Shown in pieces: positions 1-13,400 of a DNA stretch of 64,000 nt; within the stretch, counting starts at the first letter, position 1; every line of letters starts with the position of its first letter. The stretch is taken from contig CM049306.1 of assembly GCA_026874595.1 (NCBI GenBank), positions 18,967,019 to 19,031,018 of the forward strand, written 5' to 3'. This stretch comes from Sipunculus nudus. Taxonomy: Eukaryota; Annelida; Sipuncula; Golfingiida; Sipunculidae. The notes beneath the pieces were generated by a model that worked only from the letters and a program-made list of their open reading frames with translations, ran no database searches and was not told the DNA's origin. The translations under genes were made by a program, and so were the position numbers.

Positions 1-3000
1 ATTATGTAGTCTGTAAATATTGTTCACTAACTAAATATTCCCATTTTGCTGTATTGATTTGATATAGGCTTTAGGGCACTCTTCAAGTGGATATAAATAT
101 CTCAATAAAAATTTTTATGGACAACTTTAGAAATATTTAAAATTGTGTGTTATCTGTGTACACTTACGCCAACCATCATTATCAATTCATGGAAATAGTG
201 CCATTATGTGGTCTGTAAATATTGTTCACTAACTATATATTCCCATTTTCCTGTATTGATCTGATATAGGCTTTAGGGCACTCTTCAACTGGAATTAAAT
301 ATCTCAATATAAATTTTCAAGGACAATTTTAGAAATATTCAAAATTGTGTGTTATCTGTGTAAACTTACGCCAACCATCATTATCAAATCATGGAAATAG
401 TGCCATTATGTGGTCTGTAAATATTGTTCATTAACTATATTTTCCCATTTTCCTGTATTGATCTGATAAAGGCTTCAGGGCACTCTTCAACTGGAATTAA
501 ATATCTCACTATAAATTTTCAAGGACAATTTAGAAATATTCAAAATTGTGTGTTATCTGTGTATACACTTACCCTAATCATCATTTTAATATCATGGAAA
601 GTGTCATTATGTAGTCTGTAAATATTGTTCACTAACTATATATTCCCATTTTGCTGTATTGATCTGATATAGGCTTTAGGACACTCTTCAAGTGGATATA
701 AATATCTCAATATAAATTGTCAAGGACTATTTTAGAAAAATTTAAAATTGTGTGTTATCTGTGTACACTTACGCCAACCATCATTATCAATTCATGGAAA
801 TAGTGCCATTATGTGGTCTGTAAATATTGTTCACTAACTATATATTCCCATTTTTCTGTATTGATCTGATAAAGGCTTTAGGGCAGTCTTCAACTGGAAT
901 TAAATATCTCACTATAAATTTTCAAGGACAATTTTAGAAATATTCAAAATTGTGTGTTATCTGTGTATACACTTACCCTAATCATCATTTTAATATCATG
1001 GAAAGTGTCATTATGTAGTCTGTAAATATTGTTCACTAACTATATATTCACATTTTCCTGTATTGATCTGATATAGGCTTTAGGGCACTCTTCAACTGGA
1101 ATTAAATATCTCAATATAAATTTTCAAGGACAATTTTAGAAATATTCAAAATTGTGTGTTATCTGTGTACACTTACGCCAACCATCATTATCAATTCATG
1201 GAAATAGTGCCATTATGTGGTCTGTAAATATTGTTCACTAACTATATATTCCCATTTTTCTGTATTGATCTGATAAAGGCTTTAGGGCACTCTTCAACTG
1301 GAATTAAATATCTCAATAAAAATTTTTATGGACAATTTTAGAAATATTTAAAATTGTGTGTTATCTGTGTACACTTACGCCAACCATCATTATCAATTCA
1401 TGGAAATAGTGCCATTATGTGGTCTGTAAATATTGTTCACTAACTATATATTCCCATTTTCCTGTATTGATCTGATATAGGCTTTAGGGCACTCTTCAAC
1501 TGGAATTAAATATCTCACTATAAATTTTCAAGGACAATTTTAGAAATATTCAAAATTGTGTGTTATCTGTGTACACTTACGCCAACCATCATTATCAATT
1601 CATGGAAATAGTGCCATTATGTGGTCTGTAAATATTGTTCACTAACTATATATTCCCATTTTTCTGTATTGATCTGATAAAGGCTTTAGGGTAGTCTTCA
1701 ACTGGAATTAAATATCTCAATAAAAATTTTTATGGACAATTTTAGAAATATTTAAAATTGTGTGTTATCTGTGTACACTTACGCCAACCATCATTATCAA
1801 TTCATGGAAATAGTGCCATTATGTGGTCTGTAAATATTGTTCACTAACTATATATTCCCATTTTCCTGTATTGATCTGATATAGGCTTTAGGGCACTCTT
1901 CAACTGGAATTAAATATCTCATACAAATTTTCAAGGTCAATTTTAGAAATATTCAAAATTGTGTATTATCTGTGTATACTTGTGCCAACCATCATTATCA
2001 AATCATGGAAATATTGCCATTATGTAGTCTGTAAATATTGTTCACTAACTATATATTCACATTTTGCTGTATTGATCTGATATAGGCTTTAGGACACTCT
2101 TCAAGTGGATATAAATATCTCAATATAAATTTTCAAGGACAATTTTAGAAATATTCAAAATTGTGTGTTATCTGTGTACACTTACGCCAACCATCATTAT
2201 CAATTCATGGAAATAGTGCCATTATGTAGTCTGTAAATATTGTTCACTAACTATATATTCCCATTTTTCTGTATTGATCTGATAAAGGCTTTAGGGCAGT
2301 CTTCGACTGGAATTAAATATCTCACTATAAATTTTCAAGGACAATTTTAGAAATATTCAAAATTGTGTGTTATCTGTGTATACACTTACCCTAATCATCA
2401 TTTTAATATCATGGAAAGTGTCATTATGTAGTCTGTAAATATTGTTCACTAACTATATATTCACATTTTCCTGTATTGATCTGATATAGGCTTTAGGGCA
2501 CTCTTCAACTGGAATTAAATATCTCAATATAAATTTTCAAGGACAATTTTAGAAATATTCAAAATTGTGTGTTATCTGTGTACACTTACGCCAACCATCA
2601 TTATCAATTCATGGAAATAGTGCCATTATGTGGTCTGTAAATATTGTTCACTAACTATATATTCCCATTTTTCTGTATTGATCTGATAAAGGCTTTAGGG
2701 CACTCTTCAACTGGAATTAAATATCTCAATAAAAATTTTTATGGACAATTTTAGAAATATTTAAAATTGTGTGTTATCTGTGTACACTTACGCCAACCAT
2801 CATTATCAATTCATGGAAATAGTGCCATTATGTGGTCTGTAAATATTGTTCACTAACTATATATTCCCATTTTCCTGTATTGATCTGATATAGGCTTTAG
2901 GGCACTCTCAACTGGAATTAAATATCTCAATATAAATTTTCAAGGACAATTTTAGAAATATTCAAAATTGTGTATTATCTGTGTATACTTGTGCCAACCA

Positions 3001-3410
3001 TCATTATCAAATCATGGAAATATTGCCATTATGTAGTCTGTAAATATTGTTCACTAACTATATATTACCATTTTGCTGTATTGATCTGATATAGGCTTCA
3101 GGGCACTCTTCAAATGGATTTAAATATCTCACTTTAAACTGTCAAGGCACTTAAGAAATATTCAAAAGTGTGTGTTATCTTTGTATACTTAGGTTAATCA
3201 TCATTATAATATCATAGAAATAGTGTCATTATGTAGTCAAAAATAATTATTGTTCACTAACTATATATTCCCATTTTGCTGTAATAATCTAATATAGGCT
3301 TTAGGGCAATAAATATCTCACTATAAATTTTCAATGACAATTTTAGAAATATTCAAAATTGTGTCTTATCTTATACACTTACAACTAATCATATCATGAA
3401 CATTTTCTGA
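1..3410. repeat. 202-bp satellite array, about 17 monomers, open at the left edge
   Basis: A unit of about 202 bp containing TCTGTAAATATTGTTCACTA is repeated head to tail. Units begin with ATTATGT near 1, 203, 405, 606, 808, 1010, 1212, 1414, 1616, 1818, 2019, 2221, 2423, 2625, 2827, 3028 and 3228. The last copy (3228-3410) is degenerate, and the array is cut by the window start. Variant bases recur in blocks, giving higher-order structure (see findings). It lies downstream of the last recognised exon of the minus-strand JAKMIP-like gene, so it is either in that gene's last intron or beyond its end. No open frame in it looks coding. Confidence 0.95.
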
Positions 3411-3451
3411 CAAGACTCTGAGGATGACAAAGCTTACTTTTAAAGGCTCAC

Positions 3452-3508
3452 TTATGTGCATTTAAATTTACAGAAGAATCTAGATTTAACTTTTTCAGAC
3501 TTGGAGAT
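3452..3508 (-). CDS. Speculative terminal exon of the JAKMIP-like gene
   Basis: On the minus strand a good acceptor (AAGTTCTTCAG) precedes a phase-0 stretch of 18 codons ending in TAA, reading ISKSEKVKSRFFCKFKCT. The phase matches the donor at 4357, so it could close the gene. Against it, vertebrate JAKMIPs end in a hydrophobic Phe/Leu-rich tail at this point, and this peptide is basic. No AATAAA signal was seen close by. The true last exon may lie beyond the left edge. Very uncertain. Confidence 0.12.
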   Translation of the reverse strand: MSKSEKVKSRFFCKFKCT

Positions 3509-3856
3509 CTGAAGAACTTAAATCAAAGGTATAGATTACAAATATTACTTCAGACACAGAATTTTAAAAAATTTTTTCTTAATACCTTTGTCATCCAGTA
3601 AAAAAATATTCAACTGATTGTCTACAAGGTCACAGAAATTTCACGAAACTGTTCAATAAAAGTTACATACATCAATTCTTCATCTCCTGCTTTTCTTTTG
3701 TAACACCACATGTATTAACATATTTGACTGGCCAAAATTGGCTTCAAAATTATTTTTCAAGTAAATAAGACCAAAGACCATTTCTACTTTTTTTATCAAC
3801 AGTATTAATCACCATTTTTACCAATGAATCACATAAGTAAAACCAACTTTGCTCTC

Positions 3857-4056
3857 CAGTAGCGGATCAGGGGGTTGAGATGGGGGGGGGGTCCAGACCC
3901 CCCTTTTTCAGCCACTGTTACCTTTTTCAAGGGTTTCAGACCAATTTTTGCGGCCTGGATTCCCCCTTTTTTGGACCTGGTGACCTTTTTTTAAGCTTTG
4001 ACATTAGTCCTCCTGGGTTGGACCCCTCCTTTTCCCAAATCCTGGATGCACCCCTG
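3857..4056. mobile_element. G-tract MITE, copy 1
   Basis: A 200-bp element starts CAGTAGCGGATCAGGGGG and ends TCCTGGATGCACCCCTG, which are imperfect inverted termini. A run of G and a run of C lie just inside the left end. The flanks CTCTC (3852-3856) and ATCTC (4057-4061) look like a 5-bp target duplication with one mismatch. The termini resemble those at 31398-31562 and 45846-45953. It has no coding capacity. Confidence 0.55.
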
Positions 4057-4356
4057 ATCTCTGTTTAAAATATGTAGCTAAACTAAAAAATTGATGACCC
4101 AAAATATTCCAACCAATCAAGCAATGGAAACATTTGTCTCTGAAATATCAACTTCCTCAAAAGTTTCTTTATATTCTAATATCCAGGGGTTTGGCACTTA
4201 ATGTGTAATGTGTCACCAGTCATTGAATAAGGGACTAAAATGTAAAATGTAATGTGACTGTGCCTTTATCATTTTCTGTAAACCTGATAATCTATTACAG
4301 CATTTTATACTCTGCAAGCATGGGTTGAACTATTTATCAACATATGAGGGACCCAC

Positions 4357-4455
4357 CTTTTCCTCCAGGTTTTCAATCATGTGTTCACGTGATTCCACCT
4401 GTCTCCTGCATATCTCTAGGTCTTGCCTCAGAAGGGACAACTCAGTGTGGCATTC
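4357..4455 (-). CDS. JAKMIP-like coding exon 17, last recognised
   Basis: 33 codons, phase 0, acceptor ACATATTTACAG and donor AAG|GTGGGT. It ends REHMIENLEEK, the counterpart of the family's HLKELEEK that directly precedes the hydrophobic C-terminal tail. Reading through the donor would add VGPSYVDK and a stop, which is an alternative end if the intron is retained. Confidence 0.8.
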
Positions 4456-7400
4456 CTGTAAATATGTAATAAGGCATAAGACAAAAAGAATGGTACAGTT
4501 TTTCATGCAAAGGTCCATACTGCATAAAAATGAATGCTGTAAACACAATTTACTATAAAAAAATGAATTTTCAACTGGATGTACTGATTTATCAACTATG
4601 ACTGCAAAAGTATTTTAAACATATTAGTGACAGCAATGAATTTTGCATCAGGTACTCAGTTAATTTTTACAAGTATTATTGCATGTGTATGAAATAAACA
4701 ATTGCTAATACTGTTGACGACACTGGTTTATTTACAGCAATGTTGTTTGAATGAAATAGAAGGTTCATCTGTGGTCAGATAAAATTAATCATGAAATTTA
4801 CCTGATGTTGAGTCTCCTGTTGCTTTTTTAACTTTTCTTCCTCTTCTGCCTGAGAGCGCAGGAATTCATCCTCCTCCTCTTCATAGAGAGTATCCATTTC
4901 ACTCATCTCGTCTATGCTTTCAGTCATAGATCTCTCAAATATACCACTGTCACAGATGCTGGAATCACTGTCACATGAGTCATTTGTGAACTCCGGGACA
5001 CCTGAAGCAGGCACTTGCTGAAGTTTCTGTTCAAGCTCTGCAATATGGTCTGTCAGCCTCTTGTTCTCCTGTGACAGCAACTGGTGGTTCGGCTGCTCTG
5101 ATTTCTCAATCACAGGCTAAAACAAATTGAAATGTAACTGAACAAACCTTCTCACAGAAAATGAAATTTATTAAGTGTCCAAATTCTAACATCATTGATA
5201 ACTGCCTCACTTAACACAGATGTCTGGATGTGTTAATTCTTAATGTGGATGAACTCAAAATTATATTCATACTAAATCATATATGATAAACACACATTTA
5301 ACCTATTCTATTCTCCTTCTTAAATATTTATTTCATCCTACCAAGAAAATTTTCTCTGTGACAGGAAACAGACCCTTAACTTTGCTTGTTTTAAACATTT
5401 TTTTTATATTGCAGTCAATATTGTGCTGCCACCTGTTGGTACTTGGATGTACCATTTCAGCAAATTCAGTTCATCAAGTAAATGAAAATATTGGGTGTGC
5501 TTCCGGTAATTTGTTATCACAGTGAAAAATACTTGTGAAATTATAAATTCTTCAAAAAAGTATTTTTGGAAAAACATCTGTGTCATTCAATGTGTTTATG
5601 CCTCATGCTATTGACAATTATTCTAATATTAGTACACATGAGCTATAGTTATACATAAGTAAAGAGGTAAATTCTTGATGTGGAATGCCAGGTGTGGATA
5701 CCTTGAAGATGTTGGTGTCTTGCTGACTGTTCAGCAGTTCTTCATTTTCCTTGCGCAGCTCGTGAACTTCCAGTTCCATCTGCCTTAGCTCCTGTAATTA
5801 AAAAAAACAAAAAAACAACATAAACATCAAAATGTATAATCCACTGCTTCTAATATTTATACAATAACTCATGTCAATATACCTTGACATTAATTTCCTT
5901 TATATACAATTGGAATAATAATTTGACTCTATGAATTACAGTGGGAGTGTTACAGGTAATGCTATTACGCAGATGGCATGACAACTATCTAGATCTAGTC
6001 CAGTCTTTCTTTTTATTTATATTTATTCACAGCCAATCCATTGTAAAGTTTCATCATTTCATTATGATTCACTGCTCATATTCACAACCATCTTTCTCCA
6101 ATGCCTCAAAAGTACTGACCAAATAGCATCAGAATGTCATTTTTATTCATTCTACATTACAGCTATAAATTATGAAACTATCCAAACGATCTAGTTTTTA
6201 TAGATCTAGATATCATGTTAATAAGACAAACTTACCTCATAAGCACTGGTAAGCTGGGATCTGGACCATTCATATTTCTGCACCAGGTCTGGCGGGACCG
6301 TAGCTGATGCTGACTGCAGTGCCCTCTGTTGAAGGAAATGTTAAACAGGTATAACATATTTGGACTTAACTTTATGAGTACAACATACAGTTCTGACAGA
6401 AACCATATTACTGAAATAACTGATACCAAGCTGTATCAATAAATTAAACAAATTGGTGCATTGTAATTCAGAAGGCACCATTTAACAAACATTGACTCAA
6501 AGTAGATATAAATATATTTTAAACTAGACATTTCTTGGCACCGCAGGTACCAGAGTATCCCCAGACATAGTAGCCCCCCCCCCCCCCCCTTTAAGAATAG
6601 GGCCCCGTTTTTAGCAGCATATATTTTTATTGTTTCTTCCATCTATCAATCCACAATCTTGTTGAAGATGTTGGTCCTGTGACCTTGATCTTTTAAAAGA
6701 TGCGTCCTGTGAACTTGACCTTTGACCTCATGACCCCAAAATCAATTTGGGTCTTGCTTTTCCAATGGGACATATACAAGTCAAGTTTGAAATCTATACA
6801 TGAATAAAGCAGGAATTATCATCCAAAACTAATTTTTTGACAGATGGCTCCTGTGACCTTAACCTTTGACCTTGTGACCTCAAATTTGATAGGGTTCTTC
6901 CTCTCTTGGTAGGTGAACTATATATACATGATGAAAGATCTGAGATGAAATGTTTGGCTGAAAATGCATCCACATCTTTTTAAAGATGTGTCCTGTGACC
7001 TTGACCTTTGACCTCATGACCCCAAAATCAATTTGGGTCTTGCTTTTCCAAAGGAACATATACAAGTCAAGTTTGAAATCCATACATCAATAAAAGCAGG
7101 AATTATCATCTGGAAACTAATTTTTGGACAGATGGCTCGTGTGACCTTCACCTTTGACCTTGTGACCTCAAAATTGATAGGGGTCTTCTACTCTTGGCAG
7201 GTGAACTATATGTGCAAGATGAAATATCTGAGATGAATTGTTTGGCTGAAAATGCATCCACAATCTTTTTAAAGAGGTTTCCTGTGACCTTGACCTTTGA
7301 CCTCATGACCCAAAAATCAATTCGGGTCTTGCTTTTCCAATGGGTCAAATACAAGTCAAGTTTGAAATCCATACATCAATAAAAGCAGGAATTATCATCC

Positions 7401-10400
7401 AGAAACTAATTTTTGGACAGATGGCTCGTGTGACCTTCACCTTTGACCTAGTGACCTCAAAATTGATAGGGTTCTTCCTCTCTTGGCAGGTGAACTATAT
7501 GTGCAAGATGAAAGATCTGAGATGAAACGTTTGGCTTAAAATGCATCCACATCTTTTTAAAGATGTGTCCTGTGACCTTGACCTTTGACCTAATGACCCC
7601 AAAATCAATTTGGGTCTTGCTTTTCCAATGGGTCAAATACAAGTCAAGTTTGAAATCCATACATCAATAAAAGCAGGAATTATCATCCAGAAACTAATTT
7701 TTGGACAGATGGCTCCTGTGACCTTCACCTTTGACCTTGTGACCTCAAAATTGATCAAGATGCAAGATGAAAGATCTGAGATGAAATGTTTGGCTGAAAA
7801 TGCATGTACATCTTTTTAAAGATGTGTCCTGTGACCTTGACCTTTGACCTCATGACCCCAAAATCAATTCAGGTCTTGCTTTTCCAATGGGTCAAATACA
7901 AGTCAAGTTTGAAATCCATACATCAATAAAAGCAGGAATTATCATCCAGAAACTAATTTTTGGACAGATGGCTCCTGTGACCTTCACCTTTGACCTTTGA
8001 CCTCAAAATTGATAGGGGTCTTCCACTCTTAGCAGGTGAACTATATGTGCAAGATGAAAGATCTGAGATGAATAATTTGGCTGAAATTGCATCCACAACC
8101 TTTTTAAAGAGGTTTCCTGTGACCTTGACCTTTGACCTCATGACCCCAAAATCAATTCGGGTCTTGCTTTTCCAATGGGTCAAATACAAGTCAAGTTTGA
8201 AATCCATACATCAATAAAAGAAGGAATTATCATCCAGAAACTAATTTTTGGACAGATAGCTCCTGTGGCCTTGACCTTTGACCTTGTGACCCCAAAATTT
8301 ATATGGATTATCCACTATTGGCAAGTGAGCTATATATATTTAAGATGGAAGACCTGGGATGAAACGTTTGGCTTAAAATGCATCCACATCTTTTTAAAGA
8401 TGTGTCCTGTGACCTTGACCTTTGACCTCATGACCCCAAAATCAATTTGGGTCTTGCTTTTCAAATGGGACATATACAAGTCAAGTTTGAAATCCATACA
8501 TCAATAAAGCAGGATTTATCATCCAGAAACTAATTTTTGGACAGATGACTCCTGTGACCTTCACCTTTGACCTTGTGACCTCAAAACTGATAGGGGTCTT
8601 CCTCTATTGGCAGATGACTTATATGTGCAAGATGAAAGGTCTGAGATGAAATGTTTGGCTGAAAATGCATCCACAATCTTTTTAAAGATGTGTCCTGTGA
8701 CCTTGACCTTTGACCTCATGACCCCAAAATCAATTGGAGTTTTGCTTTTTCAATGGGACATATATAAGTCAAATTTGAAATCAATACATCAATAAAAGCA
8801 GGAATTATCATCCAGAAACTAATTTTTGGACAGAGAGCTCCTGTGGCCTGACCTTTGACCTTGTGACCCCAAAATTTATATGGATTATCCACTATTGGCA
8901 AGTGAGCTATATATTCAAGATGGAAGACCTGGGATTAAAGTTTGGCTTAAAATGCATCCACAGTATCTTTTAAAATGCCTGTCCAGTGACCTTGACCTTT
9001 GACCTCATGACCCTAGAACCTATAGGGTTCTTACTTTAGTGGTGGGCCATACATAAGTCATGTTTGAAATCCATATGGCTATCAACACTGCAGATATCAT
9101 AAGAGGTGTGTGATTTTCACCATATATGGCAATATTCAAGGTCAAGGCCACTATCATAGGAAAGGTCATGACCCCAATTTAAATAAACATCATCCCATAA
9201 CCAATACCTATGTATATGCATAATATAAAAGAAATCTGTCCATTAGTTTTTGACTTATAATGCTCACAGTACTGTAAGGTGGCATTTTTGGGGGTATTAA
9301 ACGGCATGAAAACAAGTAAAGAATAATAGATGGCGCCACCAGTTTCTGGAACATGACAACCCTATCCATGATCTTCCATCAACTTGATTTTGGGATAAAT
9401 CCATGCAAGATTTCTTGAGATATTAAAGAATTTGTGTGATTTTCCCCAATATTGGACCTATTCAAGGTCAAGGACACTCTCCTAGTAAAGGTCATGACCT
9501 CATTTTAAATAGGCGTCGTCCTCTTACTCATATCTATACATATACCAAGTTTGGTAAAGTTCCGTGAAATATTTTTTGGGTTATCGCGCCAACAAGATTT
9601 ATATGCGGCGGCGGCGGGACCGGTATGAAACCATAGTATCCCCCGACTTTGTCTGGGGATACAATAATTTAAAACATATGAATGTTGGTTTGTGCTTTAA
9701 CAAATTTGATGCCATCAGTTTGGACTTGCTTTCATTTTAAACAAGGACAGTCTGATAAAATAACATCTAGCAGGCACTTCCTTATAGACAAGTATACTTC
9801 TCAAAGGAAATATGAAATTCTTCATTTTGACCATTCTGAAATATAATCTTGAACATTGTTTCCATTAAATATGTATTAAATTATACTTTCCTTTAAAAAA
9901 TCCAATGGTTAACGGAACCATCAGATCTGAACTGAAAACTGAAATATGATATGCTTTAAAATTTACAGACTTGCTTAAAACATGTCATCCTGGTGTCATG
10001 TTGATATTTTAACTTGATAAAATTTATAAATTTATTTACCTGTTGGTGTTCAAGGGATGTGATAATTTGCTTCAAAGCTTCTTCCCTCTCTCTCTGAGAA
10101 TCCAGTTCCTGATAAATGTGGGGGAAAAAGTCATTTTTACTATCTGTATGTCAAACCTATGACCCCTACAGAATCATGCATTTGCATTCAATTTAAATTT
10201 TCTTTACGTTTAAAACCCATCAAACTTTATAGATACCGTTTTCAATATCCAGAGTAAACCTGAAAATGACTTGCTTGCAAAATTCACAAGCTAGATTTCA
10301 TATTGGGCAAGGTGATATTGACAAGACTTGCTAGTAACTACTAACTAGTATACGCCATAGAAGTTATGAGACACTGCTATGATAGATTGGCACAAGACAC

Positions 10401-13400
10401 AGCAAGTTTTAACTGAGGCTATTCCATGATGAGCAATTCATAAAAATCTTTCCTAAAAAAAACTTTTAAAATTTAAAATAGTCTGATGCATGAAAGCAAA
10501 TGCAACAAAAATCTACTATATTTAATAACTCTGTTTATTTCACAAAAAAATATCCATTTTTTTCTTAATTTTTTTTATTTAAGAATCTGGCAAACATAAA
10601 ATACAAAACCTGTCACAAGACTCACAAATATCCATAAGTAATTTATAAATTAGCAGATACTAATTGGTACATACATGTACTGCCGCTTTCAGCACAATAC
10701 TAGCTTGGGCTAGGCTGGTCTTGTCATCTGGGCGCAGGTTTATCTCCTGCAAGAGATGTAAGTGTTATAGTGACAGGAAGTTGAAAAAAAAGTGCTAAAT
10801 AAATGTACATGATCAAAATATCTGCAGCTTCTGTAAAACATGACACAGAAGTAATGATATTAGGATGCAACCAAGAATTTCCCGTGAACACCTGGTACCC
10901 AGGGAGCAGAGCCTAGTTTCTGTTTTACAACATTCAGGCCATTAAAATATGGATACATTCAAACTTATGATCTACTTCTGCATGGCATTATTAGTTTTTC
11001 TTAAATGAAATTTTTTCTACCTGACTTAACACTGTAATGAATAAACTCAGTAAAATGAACTTCAACAAATGTTTTTTCAAATCTACCTATTTTTATACCA
11101 AAATGCGGGGATGGTTCATTCTGAAATCCTAATCATCCAATTACCATCTACACAAGTATATGTATGATCTTCTCTAAGCCCCATACAGTCTGACGAACAC
11201 AAAGCCTATCACTGCAAATCATTTAAGCTATATCCTTAAAGAATAAATATTTCTGTGATACAGCTGACATAAGGATCAATTCCTAGTCCACTATCAGTTA
11301 ATACACATTTGATACTATGAAAATTCAACATAACAGTTCCATGGAAAGGAAATATATTTTACTATTTAGATGTCTGTTATTCTAATACCACAATAATGTT
11401 ATGATATCCAGAAATATGTGGACCACCCTAAGAGTATACAGGCAATCAAGCAATAATATGTGAACCAACCTGACTGGGCCATCTGCTAAATGATCCGTTG
11501 TCTAATAGCTGGCTAAAATTATCTCATACTCTGATAAGCTGTCACATTAACTGCTTTAATACAAATAACCCTAGTTTACACCACATTATCTACATGTTGT
11601 TGGATCCATCATAATCTTAAATACACATGTCCAACCACACTTTACCTTACAGATTCAACTCATTGTCATGGCAACACAAAGCCATGAGGTTCCCGGATCA
11701 ATACTAGTTAATAACATGCTTAGCATCAGGAGATTTATTATTCATACACCTCATCAGGCAAGCAGAGGAGGAGTGTGGAGTCCTGTTTAAAGAATCAATA
11801 TGCAACCCACCAGTCATGATTAATTAACAGATGCTCCCTTGATATGTCTATATTAAATCATCATAGGAAATAACAAAATAAAAATCAACAGAATTCTGGT
11901 TAATGGGCTAAAGCAAATTGAAACATAAAACCACACTTTAACCCTTCCTCCTACACTTGTAAAACATGGGCAGAGTATACATGAGAACAGGATAGATATA
12001 TTGTCTTGATATGCACCTTTGTACTTAACAAGTAGTGAGGTACCTGAATATTAAATTATAGGAAAAAACTGAAATACAGCATGGCTCTCCATACTTTGTA
12101 ACACAAAATAACACTCAAGAATAAGGGGATATGATCTTCAGTCCAACTGAGCATGCTAAAGTCAGTTACATTCAATTTGTTAGTATCTATTAAACCAAAT
12201 ATGCAACTGCTGTGAGTGAAAATAAATGAATAATGGACTCCATGACTTCCAGTAAATTAACATTTAGGTACTTTTATTGTGTCAGTACATGCTACTGTCT
12301 AGATTTCTGTCATGCCAACTTGAAAACTAACTTTGGTATAACCCAAAATCTCACAACGGGATGATTGAAAAATATGTGAGAACTTTAATGTCAAGTCTCT
12401 TATCATATATTACTAATATATGATTAGATATTATTAGCTATATAAAATACTGTCATGTTCATGAAGTATACAAATCTAAATGAAACAAAGAGAGCAGGAA
12501 TTTCCTTGGAACAGCTGTTAATGTACATGATCAAAAATGAGGATGATTTGTGCCTAGGCTTACTGCCTGGTGAAGACCTCTGATTATTTCACAGAACTGG
12601 GCAAAGCTTAATCACTATATGAATCTTGAGTTATGTTTAACTTGTTCAAATTTTCATAAACTGAGAATAGTATATAACATAAATAACAGACAATCATGCA
12701 CCAAAAAATTAACAACAGCAGTTAAAGATATTAATAAACCCTCACCTGGCTTTCTTTCATGTAGGCAAGTTTCTGTGCCACAACTTGAATTTTCATATTC
12801 TGTAAAAGCATTTTACATTAAACATAATATCATGCAAATAGTAACATAATCCTACAACAAAATCTGTAAAGAATCTCACCTATACAGTAAATGGCAGTTT
12901 TTTTAATCACAAATACTGCAAATGTGACTGCAAAACAGACACCAGCTATATCTGAAAGAACCAACTTCAATGGCAAAAGAAGTTAATGATATCTGTATGA
13001 AACACCCTGTGGACACCAAGTTAATTTGCTGTCCTTTATTAAATGATATGATCAGAAAAACTACTGAGCATAACTGAATTTCAACAATGAGCCATTTAAG
13101 CCATATCTATTGTTATTTTGTTACTATTATTGTTCATCTTTTAATATTAGTCATATAAAAATGAAATCAAATGTATTATTATACTGACCAGTGAATTCAT
13201 GTCAACATGGCCAAAATCAGGCTCTGCAGTTTCCATTTCTCTGGTCTCCTTTGTCAGTCTTTCAGACTGTAGTCTTTGGATCTCCTCAGTCAGTTTTTCA
13301 TTGGTCTCTTCCAATTCAAGAAGGCGGAACTCCAAGATCTCATTTTGTTCCTGGGCCTCAAACAGCTCTGACGAGATCTGGTTGTGACGCTGTTTGTACT

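Larger units (their letters stand above)
3411..4356. other. Sequence between satellite and last recognised exon
   Basis: AT-rich unique-looking DNA, probably intron or 3' flank of the minus-strand gene. It holds the G-tract MITE at 3857-4056 and the speculative terminal exon at 3452-3508. Nothing else is recognised. Confidence 0.6.

Noticed and set aside
1-3410. Tandem 202-bp units as a CRISPR array or rDNA spacer
   Set aside because: Units are contiguous with no unique spacers, and the context is animal intron/exon DNA; no rRNA sequence adjoins.
6880-8901. Many 60-110-codon open frames on both strands (for example starting MDFKLDLYLTHWKSK or MGQIQVKFEIHTSIK)
   Set aside because: They repeat with the 287-bp unit, occur in both directions over the same bases and have no splice or start context; by-products of the repeat.
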